From positions 7,564,001 through 7,628,000 of the forward strand of contig NZ_CP048405.1 in NCBI RefSeq assembly GCF_014084125.1: a DNA stretch of 64,000 nucleotides. Direction: 5' to 3'. Source of the stretch: Streptacidiphilus sp. PB12-B1b (GTDB taxonomy: Bacteria; Actinomycetota; Actinomycetes; Streptomycetales; Streptomycetaceae). Made by a program: the position numbers and the translations under genes. Shown here one piece after another: positions 23,265 through 32,585 of the stretch. The number at the start of each line of letters is the position of its first letter. Position 1 is the first letter of the stretch. The notes beneath the pieces were generated by a model that saw only the letters and a list, made by a program, of their open reading frames with translations, made no database searches and was not told the DNA's origin.

Positions 23265-23503
23265 CCGCGGACCGGTCGAGTCTGCCGGAGCACAGGGCGA
23301 GGACGCGCCCGATCAGTGTCAGCAGCGCACCGGCCGGGCTCACGGCGCCGTAGCCTGGGCCCGAGCCGATGGTCGCGCCGCCGAGTGCCGCGCCGTCGGC
23401 GTACCCCTTTCGCGGCCTTCGGCAGCACGCCCATGACGGAGAACTCGGTCGCCCCGATCCCGAACGCGCCGACCGCCAGGGCGGGCAGGCCGCGCGGCAT
23501 CAT
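23265..23503 (-). pseudogene. MFS efflux transporter with internal deletion
   Basis: The start MMPRGLPALAVGAFGIG, then TEFSVMGVLP, is the first helix of a DHA1-type MFS pump. After about 33 codons the frame changes and the next recognisable sequence is the last helix (GYGAVSPAGALLTLIG, then RVLALCSGRLDR) in another frame. About 330 residues in between are missing, with the junction near 23400. Its ATG overlaps the monooxygenase stop (ATGA), so the original operon order was monooxygenase, pump, marR. The pump must be non-functional. Confidence 0.75.
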
Positions 23504-25101
23504 GCCTCGCCCGGCGGGGTCGGGCCGGGCGGGCGGCGGACCGTCGGCAGTGTCCAGGCGGTGACCGCTTCGGCGAGTTCGGCGACGGCGGCTTCGGCGG
23601 CGGCAGCAGGTCCGGCGGCGGGTCCGGCAGCGGCTTCGGTGCCCGCGGGTCCGGGCGTGGCGACGGCGTGCGCGACGTGCCCGTCCGGGCGGATCAGTGC
23701 CGCGTGGACGCCGGCCCACGGGCCGGTGTGCCGCTGCGCGGTGCGAACCTCGACCCGTGCGGAACCCAGCTTCGCGTACGCTCCGTCCGGGCTGAAGTCC
23801 AGCAGCAGGAAACGGTCGGGGCGCAGGGAGCGCAGCAGTCCGTCGCCGCCGAGGACACCGTCCGGTGCCTTCACCCCCGTCAGCGGATGAGTCCCTTCGG
23901 GCCGTGGGTAGGTGACCTCAAGGCCGGAGAGCCAGCCGGACAGTTCCTGGGCGACCTCGCCGCCCCGGGCGATGAGTCCGCGGAAGAGTTCGCGCAGTGC
24001 CTGTCCCGAGGGGCTGAAGGTGTGCATCAACGCGTCCTGGGCCAGGGTGTCGACCAGCAGGCGCTGGGCGACGGCGCGCCGTTCGGCTTCGTACCCCGCC
24101 GAGCCGTCGACCAGCTGGTCCGGGGCCCAGCCGTGTATTTCGGCGGCGAGTTTCCAGGCCAGGTTGACGGCGTCCTGGAGGCCGACGTTCAGGCCCTGGC
24201 CGCCGGCGGGCAGGTGGACGTGGGCGGCGTCGCCGACGAGCAGCAGCCTGCCGTCGCGGTAGCGCCGCGCGTACCTGCTGCTGTTGCCCGATCGGGAGAG
24301 CCATGACGGGTCGTGGACACCGAAGTCCGTGCCGCAGATGCGGTGCAGCGCGGTCCGCAGCTCCTCGATCGTCAGCGGTTCGGCCTGTCGGCGCCGCGCC
24401 TGGTCGCCGGTCAGCCCGGTGTCGGCCGCCTCGACGCCGAAGACGCGGTACTCGCCGCCGGGCAGCGGCACGACGGCGGCCAGGCCGGCCTCCTGGTGCC
24501 AGAAGTACCGTGCCTGCTGCGCCGGTTCGGCCACCGCCACGTCAGCGACGAAGCCGACCATGGTGGGCGTGCTGCCGGGGAAGTCGATGCCTGCGGCGTG
24601 CCGGACCGTGCTGTGCGCGCCGTCGGCCCCGATGACATAGGCCGCCTGCCGCGTCCTGCCGCCGACCGTGATCCTTGCCGCGTCCGGGGATTGGACGATC
24701 GAGGTCACCTCGGCGTCGTAGTGCACCGGGACGCCGCAGGCCCTTAGGTAGTCGGCGAGCGCGTGCTCGGTCCGCCACTGGGGGATCATCAGGACGAACG
24801 GGAACGGCGTGTCCAGGCCGCTGTAGTCCAGCATGCTCGCCAACGCGGCGAAGTGCGCGTGCGGGACCTTCCTGCCCTGCTCCACCAGGACGTCGCCGAC
24901 CCGCCGACCCGCGCCTAAGTCCAGCATGGTGAGCACCTCCAGGGTGCGCGGGTGCATGGTGGTGGCCTTGGACACCGTGCTGGGCCCGGCGTTGCGCTCG
25001 TACACCTCCACCCGGACGCCTGCCGCGTCCAGCAGCGCCGCGCTCATCAGCCCCACCGGACCCCCGCCGACGACGATGACGTCGAGTTCGTCGCATGCCA
25101 T
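23500..25101 (-). CDS. FAD-dependent aromatic monooxygenase
   Basis: A 533-residue class A flavoprotein hydroxylase of the PheA/RdmE/TetX-like group. The N-terminal Rossmann motif is VIVVGGGPVGLMSA (residues 7-20), the FAD/NADPH motif is IGADGAHSTVR (about 170), and the FAD-binding GDAAHVHLPAGGQGLN lies at about 300. A thioredoxin-like C-terminal domain with a low-complexity Ala/Gly insert follows (about 490-515). ATG 25101 has GAAGGAG upstream. Enzymes of this group hydroxylate rifampicin, tetracycline or polyketide phenols. Its operon with an MFS pump and MarR suggests drug resistance or aromatic catabolism. It diverges from an AsnC regulator across 84 bases. Confidence 0.9.
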   Translation of the reverse strand: MACDELDVIVVGGGPVGLMSAALLDAAGVRVEVYERNAGPSTVSKATTMHPRTLEVLTMLDLGAGRRVGDVLVEQGRKVPHAHFAALASMLDYSGLDTPFPFVLMIPQWRTEHALADYLRACGVPVHYDAEVTSIVQSPDAARITVGGRTRQAAYVIGADGAHSTVRHAAGIDFPGSTPTMVGFVADVAVAEPAQQARYFWHQEAGLAAVVPLPGGEYRVFGVEAADTGLTGDQARRRQAEPLTIEELRTALHRICGTDFGVHDPSWLSRSGNSSRYARRYRDGRLLLVGDAAHVHLPAGGQGLNVGLQDAVNLAWKLAAEIHGWAPDQLVDGSAGYEAERRAVAQRLLVDTLAQDALMHTFSPSGQALRELFRGLIARGGEVAQELSGWLSGLEVTYPRPEGTHPLTGVKAPDGVLGGDGLLRSLRPDRFLLLDFSPDGAYAKLGSARVEVRTAQRHTGPWAGVHAALIRPDGHVAHAVATPGPAGTEAAAGPAAGPAAAAEAAVAELAEAVTAWTLPTVRRPPGPTPPGEA

Positions 25102-25185
25102 GGCTGTCTCCTTCCGCGAACCAGAAAGTCTCTTAACATGAAGATAATGAGCGTTGAGAGATTTGCCAAGGGGGCGGAGGAACAC

Positions 25186-26136
25186 ATGCTGGACACGGTC
25201 GAACGCGGGCTGCTGCAGGCGCTCCAGATCGACGGGCGGGTCGCGTTCTCGCTGGTCGGTGCAGTATTGGGGGTTTCGGACCAGACGGTGGCGCGCCGGT
25301 ACGCGCGGCTGCGCAACGAGGCGGGCGTTCGGGTGATCGGCGCGGTGTGGCCGGAGGCGGTGGGAGGGCAGCTGTGGCTGGTGCGGGTGCGGTGCGTACC
25401 GGAGGCGGTGGCGGGACTCGCGCGAGGGCTGGCGAAGCAGGCCGAGACGTCGTGGGTGCAGATCGCCTCGGGCGGCGCGGAGATCCTGTGCATGGTGCAC
25501 ACGGTGACGGACACGTCGAGCGTGCTGTCCCGCCTGCCCCGTCTGCCCCAGGTCACCGAGGTGACGGCGCATCGCGTGCTGCACGCCTTCTTCGGGGGGA
25601 GCGAGAGCACGCTGACGAAGAACGGACCGCTCACGGCGGAGCAGTGCGCGCGACTGCGGCCACCGGCGGTGGAACCCGTGACCGAGCCGGTGGAACTGTC
25701 GGGGCAGGACGAGGCGCTGCTGGAGGCGCTCGCGCGGGACGGACGGGCCGGGTTCCGGTCACTGGCCACGGCGACGGGCTGGTCGCAGACGACGGTGCGG
25801 CGGCGGCTGGCGGAGCTGCGCTCGGGCGGGGTGGTGTATTTCGACGTCGACGCCGACCCGGCACTGTTGGGCTCGCGGACGTCGGCGGCGCTGTGGCTGC
25901 GGGTCGCGCCGGGTGAGCTGGCAGCTGCGGGCGAGACGCTGGCGGGGCATCCGCAGGTGAACTTCGCGGCGGCCACCACCGGCATTTCCAACCTGTACGC
26001 GAGCGTGCGGTGCCCCACGGGCACGGCCCTGTACGCGTACCTGACGGGCCCGGTGGCGGCGTTGCCCGGACTGCTGTCGGTGGAGACCGCGCCGAGCACA
26101 CGGGTGCTCAAGGGGGCGGCTGCGATCGTCGGATAG
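25186..26136 (+). CDS. Double-domain Lrp/AsnC-type regulator
   Basis: A 316-residue regulator built of two AsnC-like units. Unit one has an HTH (GRVAFSLVGAVLGVSDQTVA, residues about 16-35) and a RAM-like sensor to about 150. Unit two has an HTH (GRAGFRSLATATGWSQTTVR, about 196-215) and a second sensor to the end. ATG 25186 is preceded by GGAGG at the right distance; ATG 25138 upstream has no such site. It is divergent from the FAD monooxygenase and is the likely local controller. The OYE gene follows 121 bases downstream on the same strand. Confidence 0.85.
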   Translation: MLDTVERGLLQALQIDGRVAFSLVGAVLGVSDQTVARRYARLRNEAGVRVIGAVWPEAVGGQLWLVRVRCVPEAVAGLARGLAKQAETSWVQIASGGAEILCMVHTVTDTSSVLSRLPRLPQVTEVTAHRVLHAFFGGSESTLTKNGPLTAEQCARLRPPAVEPVTEPVELSGQDEALLEALARDGRAGFRSLATATGWSQTTVRRRLAELRSGGVVYFDVDADPALLGSRTSAALWLRVAPGELAAAGETLAGHPQVNFAAATTGISNLYASVRCPTGTALYAYLTGPVAALPGLLSVETAPSTRVLKGAAAIVG

Positions 26137-26257
26137 CGCCGCGCACGAGGCCTTGGTGTCGGATCGCGCCCGCTCGGACGGTGTTCCCCCTTCGGGCCCC
26201 GGCGCGAGGGGATGGTGAAGGGGCACGCACACCCGCCGCCCCGCGAAGGAAGTCCCG

Positions 26258-27355
26258 ATGCCCCACGCGTTCGACCCGGTCACCATCGGCCCGCTCGCCC
26301 TCCCCAACCGCGTCGCCATGGCCCCGCTGACCCGCCGCCGCGCCTACGGCGACGGTCTGTCGGCGACCCCGCTCATGGCCGAGTACTACCGGCAACGCGC
26401 GACCGCCGGACTGATCGTCGCAGAAGCCGCCCAACCCAGCCGGGTCGGCCAGGGCTACACCGACACCCCCGGTCTGCACGAAGCCGCGCAGGCCGCATCC
26501 TGGCGCCAGGTGACCGGCGCGGTGCACGATGCGGGCGGCCGGATCTACGCACAGCTCATGCACGCCGGCCGCAACAGCCACCCCGAACTCCTCGGCAGCG
26601 GGCTGCACCCGCTCGCGCCGTCCGCGTGCGCCGCCGAGGGCGTCGTGCGCGTACACGGCGGCGAACCGGCCGTGCGCAAGCCGTACCCGGTGCCGAACGC
26701 GCTGACCACGCAGGGCATCGCGGACACCATCGCCGACTTCGCCGACGCGGCCGCGTACGCGATCGACGCCGGGTTCGACGGCGTCGAACTGCACGGAGCC
26801 TACGGCTACCTCATCCAGCAGTTCCTCTCCGGCAACGCCAACCGCCGCACCGACCGCTACGGCGGCAGCATCGCCGGGCGCGTCCGGTTCCCGCTCGACC
26901 TCGTCGACGCCGTCGCCGCGCGCATCGGCCCCGAACGGCTCGCGCTGCGGATCTCCCCCGGCTGCACCGCCTTCGGCCTCGACGAGCCCGACCCGCACGC
27001 GCTCTATCCGGCCCTGGTCGACGGTCTGCCGAGCGACTTGGCGTACCTGCACGTGTTCGAGTTCCCGGGCCACCGCGACCTCACCAGGAAGCTACGGGAG
27101 CGCTGGGCAGGGGTGTTCATGCTCAATCCGCACGAGACCCACCACGACTGGCCCGCCGGACCCCGCCAACTGCGCCTGATCGACGACGGGTTGGCGGACA
27201 TCCTCTCGTTCGGGACACTGTTCGTCTCCAACCCCGACCTGGTGCACCGCCTCCAGGTCGGCGCACCGCTCACCGAGGCCGACAGCACCACGTTCTACCG
27301 CGGCGACCACCGTGGCTACACGGACTACCCCTTCCTGGCGGAAGCCCTCCCGTAG
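26258..27355 (+). CDS. Old Yellow Enzyme family alkene reductase
   Basis: A 365-residue FMN enzyme reducing activated C=C bonds with NADPH. Markers are the N-terminal FDPVTIGPLALPNRVAMAPL, the substrate-binding pair in QLMHAGRNSHPE (His and Asn), the catalytic Tyr segment ELHGAYGYLIQQFLSG, and the FMN phosphate region DILSFGTLFVSNPDL. It starts with ATG after a GAAGGA site. The length is standard for class I OYEs. It may work on quinones or enones related to the neighbouring flavin monooxygenase. Its stop lies 31 bases before the IS256 insertion. Confidence 0.92.
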   Translation: MPHAFDPVTIGPLALPNRVAMAPLTRRRAYGDGLSATPLMAEYYRQRATAGLIVAEAAQPSRVGQGYTDTPGLHEAAQAASWRQVTGAVHDAGGRIYAQLMHAGRNSHPELLGSGLHPLAPSACAAEGVVRVHGGEPAVRKPYPVPNALTTQGIADTIADFADAAAYAIDAGFDGVELHGAYGYLIQQFLSGNANRRTDRYGGSIAGRVRFPLDLVDAVAARIGPERLALRISPGCTAFGLDEPDPHALYPALVDGLPSDLAYLHVFEFPGHRDLTRKLRERWAGVFMLNPHETHHDWPAGPRQLRLIDDGLADILSFGTLFVSNPDLVHRLQVGAPLTEADSTTFYRGDHRGYTDYPFLAEALP

Positions 27356-27386
27356 TCGATCCCCTTGCGGGCGATGCGGACGCCAA

Positions 27387-28768
27387 GGGCCTGTCCAGTC
27401 AACGGTGTAACTCGTTGGTGTGAGTTAGCGGCGGCCGATGGAGAGTCGGCCGTCGAAGGCGATGTCGAAGGCCTGCAGTGCGGGCTTCCATCGCATGGTC
27501 CAGCGTTTGCGGCCCTGCCCGGTGGGGTCCAGGCTCATGACGGCCATGTAGACGCACTTCAGCGCGGCGGCCTCGTTGGGGAAGTGCCCGCGGGCGCGGA
27601 CGGCCTTGCGGATGCGCGCGTTGACGCTTTCGATCGCGTTGGTCGTGCAGACGATCCGACGGATCTCGACGTCGAACTGGAGGAACGGAACGAACTCGGC
27701 CCAGGCGTTCTCCCAAAGCCGCACGATCGCCGGGTACTTGTCGTCCCATTCCTCCTGGAACTCCAGGAACCGGTCCTCGGCGGCCTGCGCGGTCGGCGCG
27801 GTGTAGACGGGCTTGAGCGAGCGGGAGATCTTGTCCCAGTCCTGGCGTCCCGCGTAGCGGAACGAGGCCCGCAGAAGGTGAACGACGCAGGTCTGCGTCA
27901 CTGCCTGGGGCCAGACGGTGCCGATCGCGTCGGGCAGGCCCTTGAGTCCGTCGCAGACGACCATGCAGACGTCCTGGACGCCGCGGTTCTTGATCTCGGT
28001 CAGCACCTGGAGCCAGTACTTGGCACCTTCGCCGCCGTCGCCGGCCCACAGGCCGAGGATGTCGCGGGTGCCCTCGACGGTCACGGCCAGAGCCACGTAG
28101 ATCGGCCGGTTGGCCACCTGGCCGTCGCGGACTTTCACGTGAATGCAGTCAATGAAGATCACCGGGTAGACCGGGTCCAAGGGCCGGTTCTGCCACTCGG
28201 CCATGCCGTCCATGACCTTGTCGGTGATGGTCGAGATGGTCTGCTTGGACACACTCGCGCCGTAGACCTCGGCCAGGTGGGCGGATATGTCACCGTGCGT
28301 CAGACCCCGCGCGGACAGCGACAGTACCATCTCATCGATGCCGGTCAGCCGGCGCTGGCGCTTCTTGACGATCTGCGGCTCGAAGCTGCCATCACGGTCC
28401 CGCGGAACGGTGATCTCCACCGGACCGACATCTGTCAGCACGGTCTTCGAGCGGACACCGTTGCGGCTGTTGCCGCTGCCCGAACCGGCCGGATCGTGCT
28501 TCTCGTAGCCGAGGTGATCGGTGATCTCGCCCTCCAGCGCGGACTCCAGCACCCGCTTGGTCAGCTGCTGCAGCAGCCCTCCCTCACCGGTCAGCTGGAG
28601 CCCGCCCGCGCGGGCCCGGTCCACCAGCTGGCTGATCAACTGCTCGTCCAGCACGTCCGCCGGCGACTCGACCGAACGGACCTCTTCAACCGCCTCAACC
28701 TTGGCAGTCACGTCGCTCATCAGTGCTACTTCCATGATCGGGAGTTACACCGAAGACCGTACAGACCC
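27387..28768. mobile_element. Complete IS256-family element with 8-bp target duplication
   Basis: Imperfect terminal inverted repeats of 27 bases (27387-27413 and 28742-28768, 22 matches; both end in the shared cggtgtaactc). Both sides are flanked by an exact 8-bp direct repeat GACGCCAA (27379-27386 and 28769-28776), the duplication length expected for IS256. The element is 1,382 bp and encodes one transposase. Intact duplication shows a recent insertion. Confidence 0.93.
27425..28720 (-). CDS. IS256-family (mutator-type) transposase
   Basis: A DDE transposase of 431 residues (MSDVTAKVEAVEE start at 28720 after GGAAG; ATG 28735 is the alternative). The catalytic region shows IFIDCIHVKVRDGQV (first Asp), MVVCDGLKGLPDAIG (second Asp), and the family C-terminal stretch TTNAIESVNARIRKAVR with the conserved Glu-Ser-Asn. 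Its length is about that of intact IS256 enzymes and there is no frameshift, so it should be active. Confidence 0.93.
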   Translation of the reverse strand: MSDVTAKVEAVEEVRSVESPADVLDEQLISQLVDRARAGGLQLTGEGGLLQQLTKRVLESALEGEITDHLGYEKHDPAGSGSGNSRNGVRSKTVLTDVGPVEITVPRDRDGSFEPQIVKKRQRRLTGIDEMVLSLSARGLTHGDISAHLAEVYGASVSKQTISTITDKVMDGMAEWQNRPLDPVYPVIFIDCIHVKVRDGQVANRPIYVALAVTVEGTRDILGLWAGDGGEGAKYWLQVLTEIKNRGVQDVCMVVCDGLKGLPDAIGTVWPQAVTQTCVVHLLRASFRYAGRQDWDKISRSLKPVYTAPTAQAAEDRFLEFQEEWDDKYPAIVRLWENAWAEFVPFLQFDVEIRRIVCTTNAIESVNARIRKAVRARGHFPNEAAALKCVYMAVMSLDPTGQGRKRWTMRWKPALQAFDIAFDGRLSIGRR

Positions 28769-28837
28769 GACGCCAATGTGCTTGCCCCGTAGCCATCTCC
28801 GCAGGTGGGGGATGTCGTATGCCCAGTTCCTAGGCTG
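28769..28837 (-). pseudogene. IS5-like transposase remnant split by IS256
   Basis: If the IS256 element and one 8-bp repeat are removed, the minus strand of 28837-28769 joined to 27378-27356 reads AYDIPHLRRWLRGKHIGVRI followed by ARKGIDYGR. This resembles the C-terminal part of IS5-family transposases found in Streptomyces, where 'YDFPHLRRWL..R.I.PRIARKG' is typical. Only about 30 residues survive. It is an older dead insertion that served as a target for the newer one. Confidence 0.55.
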
Positions 28838-30356
28838 CGACGGGGGCGCGCCGGGGTGAGCGGCTGCGGGTGCCGGGGGTGCCCTGGGCGGTACGGGTGG
28901 TGGCGGATGTGGGGCGGTTGCGCGGGTTGCTGCGGCCGGAGCGGGCGTCGCGGCGGGGGCGTTCGATCACCGGGTTGCTGATCACGACGGGGATGCCGGT
29001 GGGTGCGCAGGCTCCGGTGATGCGGGCGAGTTCGGGGTCGCTGGAGTGGATCTGGGTGGTGTGGGGGGTGATGCCGGCGGTGTGCATCATGCGGGTCATC
29101 TCGCGGCGCTGGTTGGGCAGGACCAGGGTGACCACGGTGCCCGACTCGCCGGCGCGGGCGGTGCGTCCGCCGCGGTGCAGGTAGTCCTTGTGGTCGGTGG
29201 GCGGGTCGATGTTGACGACCAGGTCCAGGCCGTCGACGTGGATGCCGCGGGCGGCGACGTTGGTGGCGATCAGCGCGGTGACCTGGCCGTTGCGGAACTG
29301 GTCCAGGGTGCGGGTGCGCTGGGGCTGGGACTTGCCGCCGTGCAGCGCCGCCGCCTTGACCCCGTTGGCCAGCAGCTCCAGCACCAGGCGGTCGGCGCCG
29401 TGGCGGGTGTCGGTGAACATGATCACCCCGCCGGTGCGGGAGGCGATGTGCGCGACGGCCGCGTTCTTGTCGCTGTTCTGCACGTGGAGCAGGTGGTGCT
29501 CCATGGTGCTGACGGTCGCCGAGGAGGGGTCGACCGAGTGGGTGACCGGGTCGTTCAGGAAGCGGCGGACCAGGCGGTCGACGTTGCGGTCCAGCGTGGC
29601 GGAGAAGAGCATGGTCTGCCCGCCGGGGGCGACCTGGTCCAGGAGTTCGGTGACCTGGGGCAGGAAGCCCATGTCGGCCATCTGGTCGGCCTCGTCCAGG
29701 ACGGTGACGGCGACCTGGTCCAGGCGGCAGTCGCCGCGCTCGATCAGGTCCTTCAGCCGGCCCGGGGTGGCGACCACGAGCTCGGCGCCGCGGTGCAGGG
29801 CCTGGGCCTGGCGGCTGATCGACATGCCGCCGACCACCGTCGCCAGCCGCAGCCGGACCGCGTGGGCGTAGGGGGTCAGGGCGTCGGTGACCTGCTGGGC
29901 CAGTTCGCGGGTGGGGACCAGCACCAGGGCCAGGGGCTGGCGCGGTTCGGCCCTGCGGCCGGCGGTGCGGGCCAGCACGGCCAGGCCGAAGGCGATGGTC
30001 TTGCCCGAACCGGTCCGGCCGCGCCCCAGCACGTCGCGCCCGGCCAGCGAGTTGGGCAGCGTTGCCGCCTGGATCGGGAACGGCGCGGTGACGCCCTGCC
30101 GCGCCAGCGTGTCCAGCAGGGCGCGGGGCATGTCCAGGTCGCTGAACGCCTCAACGGCCGCCAGGGCGGGGGTGGTGCTGGCCGGAAGCGCGAACTCGCC
30201 CTGTGCGGAGGAGTTCTGACGTCCCCTCGGGGCTGCGGGGCGCCGGCCGGTGCTGGGGCGGCGTCCGTAGGAGGACTCTCCGGTGCCTTCGGTGCGCGTG
30301 TTCGCGCGGGCATGGGGGCTGGAACTGCGGTCGGAAGAGCGGTTGGAGCGGATCAC
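28830..30356 (-). CDS. DEAD-box ATP-dependent RNA helicase
   Basis: A 508-residue RhlE/CshA-like helicase. The order is: Ser/Arg-rich N-terminal tail (1-55), Q motif region (FPIQAATLPNSLAGRD), motif I GRGRTGSGKT, Ia PTRELAQQ, II VLDEADQM, III SATLDR, IV-VI (IMFTDTRHGADRL, IATNVAARGIHVDGLDLV, HRGGRTARAG) and an Arg-rich C-terminal tail for RNA binding. It starts with GTG 30356. It unwinds structured RNA, probably during cold growth, because the cold-shock protein gene lies directly upstream on the same strand. Confidence 0.93.
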   Translation of the reverse strand: MIRSNRSSDRSSSPHARANTRTEGTGESSYGRRPSTGRRPAAPRGRQNSSAQGEFALPASTTPALAAVEAFSDLDMPRALLDTLARQGVTAPFPIQAATLPNSLAGRDVLGRGRTGSGKTIAFGLAVLARTAGRRAEPRQPLALVLVPTRELAQQVTDALTPYAHAVRLRLATVVGGMSISRQAQALHRGAELVVATPGRLKDLIERGDCRLDQVAVTVLDEADQMADMGFLPQVTELLDQVAPGGQTMLFSATLDRNVDRLVRRFLNDPVTHSVDPSSATVSTMEHHLLHVQNSDKNAAVAHIASRTGGVIMFTDTRHGADRLVLELLANGVKAAALHGGKSQPQRTRTLDQFRNGQVTALIATNVAARGIHVDGLDLVVNIDPPTDHKDYLHRGGRTARAGESGTVVTLVLPNQRREMTRMMHTAGITPHTTQIHSSDPELARITGACAPTGIPVVISNPVIERPRRDARSGRSNPRNRPTSATTRTAQGTPGTRSRSPRRAPVAA

Positions 30357-30679
30357 GGGAGGACCTTCCTCAAGGGGGCGCGTGTCGAGGAAGGCTCCAG
30401 GCCGCGCCGGAGCGGGCGCGGGGAGATCACACGAACGGGCCGGAAGAATGAATGCGGGGCGTGGACGGTGGAACCGTGCGGCACGTCACCTACGGTCGGC
30501 GCACGCCCGAAAGGCGGGGCGGCAGAAACCTCGAACCGTACTCGCAAGAAGAAAAACCAGAGAGTCACGGCAGGGGCGGCACCCGAACGCGGCGCTGAGC
30601 GTCTCGCGAGGGTGGGTCGCCGGTGGCGGAGCCAGAGGGCCCGGACAACGGGCCGGAAAGAAGTTCAGGAGGGTGGTGC

Positions 30680-30718
30680 CACCTGCCCGCGCCGACGCGT
30701 GTGCGGTGCGGGCAGGTG
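30680..30718 (-). terminator. Terminator hairpin downstream of csp
   Basis: Perfect 11-bp stem (cacctgcccgc 30680-30690; gcgggcaggtg 30708-30718) with a 17-base loop, 31 bases after the csp stop. It probably ends most csp transcripts before the helicase gene, so read-through would give the longer mRNA. The rest of the gap to 30356 holds no gene. Confidence 0.65.
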
Positions 30719-30748
30719 CTTCGCAGCGATACGTGCTGCGGTCAGGCG

Positions 30749-31273
<525 letters not shown>

Positions 31274-31495
31274 CTACAGGCCGGTCATCTTGGCGTAGGG
31301 GCTGGCGACGCGCTTCAGGATCGCACCGAAGTCCACCACGACCGCGACACCCTCCTCGACCGCGGTGACCCGGCCCAGGCCGTAGACGTCGTGGGTGACT
31401 CGGCTGCCCACCGCGAAGAGCTCGCCCGGAGGCGCAGCTACGTGCTTGAAGGGACTGGACGGCAGGTGGCGCTTGGCCATACGCATATTTGTCAT
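31274..31495 (-). CDS. Small basic protein with an SH3/CarD-like C terminus
   Basis: A 73-residue protein (starts at 31495; Met codons at 31486 and 31480 are alternatives). A basic N terminus (MAKRHLPSSPFKHV) is followed by GSRVTHDVYGLGRVTAV and GVAVVVDFG, a pattern typical of the beta-barrel of CarD- or KOW/SH3-like modules that bind protein or nucleic acid. The gene is upstream of csp on the same strand. A role in transcription or translation is plausible but unproven. Confidence 0.65.
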   Translation of the reverse strand: MTNMRMAKRHLPSSPFKHVAAPPGELFAVGSRVTHDVYGLGRVTAVEEGVAVVVDFGAILKRVASPYAKMTGL

Positions 31496-31911
31496 TACCG
31501 ACAGTATGCCCGCAGCTGCCACCCCGGAGCTACCGCCCGAGCCGCACCACCGATCTCGTCGGGCGGTCCTCGTTCTCCGCCTCGCCGCTTCGACCTGAGT
31601 CCAGCCCGCCGCGTCCACCAGGTCCGTCAGCTCGGCTTCGATGGTCCCGAACGGGAGACGGACGTAGCCACCAAAAGTCGGAACCGCCATGCAACCCTCG
31701 TGGCTGCCGTGCCGGTCACAGGGATGTACGCAACCGGCCGACGAGAGGATGACAATGGCGCCACGCAGGCGCGACGCCTTTCGGCCCGGACCAGGCGGAC
31801 TGGACCACTTCGGTCATCGCCCCGTGAACAGGGCCCACTGGCACGTAACCGGCCCTTGAACGCCGGGAGGCGCGGGCGGGTGCGGAAGGTCCGGGACGGT
31901 TGGTGGTGCGG
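31496..31911. other. Gene-free region
   Basis: Frames on both strands are Arg/Pro/Ser-rich and lack the expected codon bias. I see no RNA gene or strong hairpin. It probably holds the promoter of the small basic protein (minus strand) and the 3' flank of the truncated gene at 31912. Confidence 0.45.
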
Positions 31912-32440
31912 TCAGTTGGTGACGCTGATGTAGAGCCAGTTGCCCCAGGTCGCAGCGTTGATACCGTCACCGCCGTACTGGGGCTCGATGCGGAAGTGCG
32001 ATCCCAGCGGGAAGCTGCCGAAGTCCAGCCGGATCCCGACCACCCCGTTGTTGTTGAGGGAGAAGCACCCCAGCGGAGCAAGGTTGTGCCAGGCACCCGC
32101 GTTGTACCACTGGCCGTACACGGTGATGCACTGGTTGCCCTTGTCCGGACCGACCGCGATGCCCATCACAGGCGGCTTCGACTTGTGGAACAGCTGGAAC
32201 TTGTAGCCCGCGTACGTCTTGCTGCCATAGGAGTTGACCAGGACGTCTGCGATGGCGGCGTAGCCGTTGACCCATCGGTCGGCCCAGGCGGTGCCGTAGA
32301 AGTAGTCACCGGTGAACCAGGCGGAGAAGCGGGTGTTCCGGGTCACCTTGTACCAGGCGGAGAAGTTGCCGTTACGGTCCACCGTCCCGCTTGCGACGAG
32401 CGTCTGCGGCAGGCCCGCCGGCAAGGCGTAGATGCCGACC
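31912..32440 (-). pseudogene. 5'-truncated secreted-type repeat protein
   Basis: About 170 codons of coherent protein (GTVDRNGNFSAWYKVTRNT ... DRWVNGYAAIADVLVNSYG ... HFRIEPQYGGDG) rich in Asn, Gly, Tyr and Trp, as in secreted beta-sandwich proteins. No proper start exists: the frame is open upstream into sequence that belongs to another, oppositely oriented fragment, and the only start-like codon is TTG 32424. Signal peptide and N-terminal half are missing. It looks like the 3' end of a larger extracellular protein gene cut by rearrangement. Family not recognised. Confidence 0.6.
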
Positions 32441-32444
32441 GGCC

Positions 32445-32561
32445 GTGTTCGCGCGCACCGCCGACGAAGCCGGGGGCGAGGACGTCTACGGCCTCATGCT
32501 CGGCGACGACGCGCCCCACAGCTGGATCGCCATGATGACCGGCGCCGGGCAGGCGTCCTGA
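32445..32561 (+). pseudogene. 3' fragment of an unidentified gene
   Basis: A frame of 38 codons ending at TGA 32559 reads like real protein (VFARTADEAGGEDVYGLMLG, then DDAPHSWIAMM) but has no ribosome binding site and begins abruptly at the junction with the truncated gene at 31912. The original protein cannot be identified from so few residues. It converges on the beta-lactamase gene. Confidence 0.4.
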
Positions 32562-32585
32562 GCGCCGCCCTGGGCGAGCGCCGCT

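Noticed and set aside
23669-24305. Plus-strand frames opposite the FAD monooxygenase
   Set aside because: Mirror of a gene with intact FAD motifs; translated sequence has no homologous pattern.
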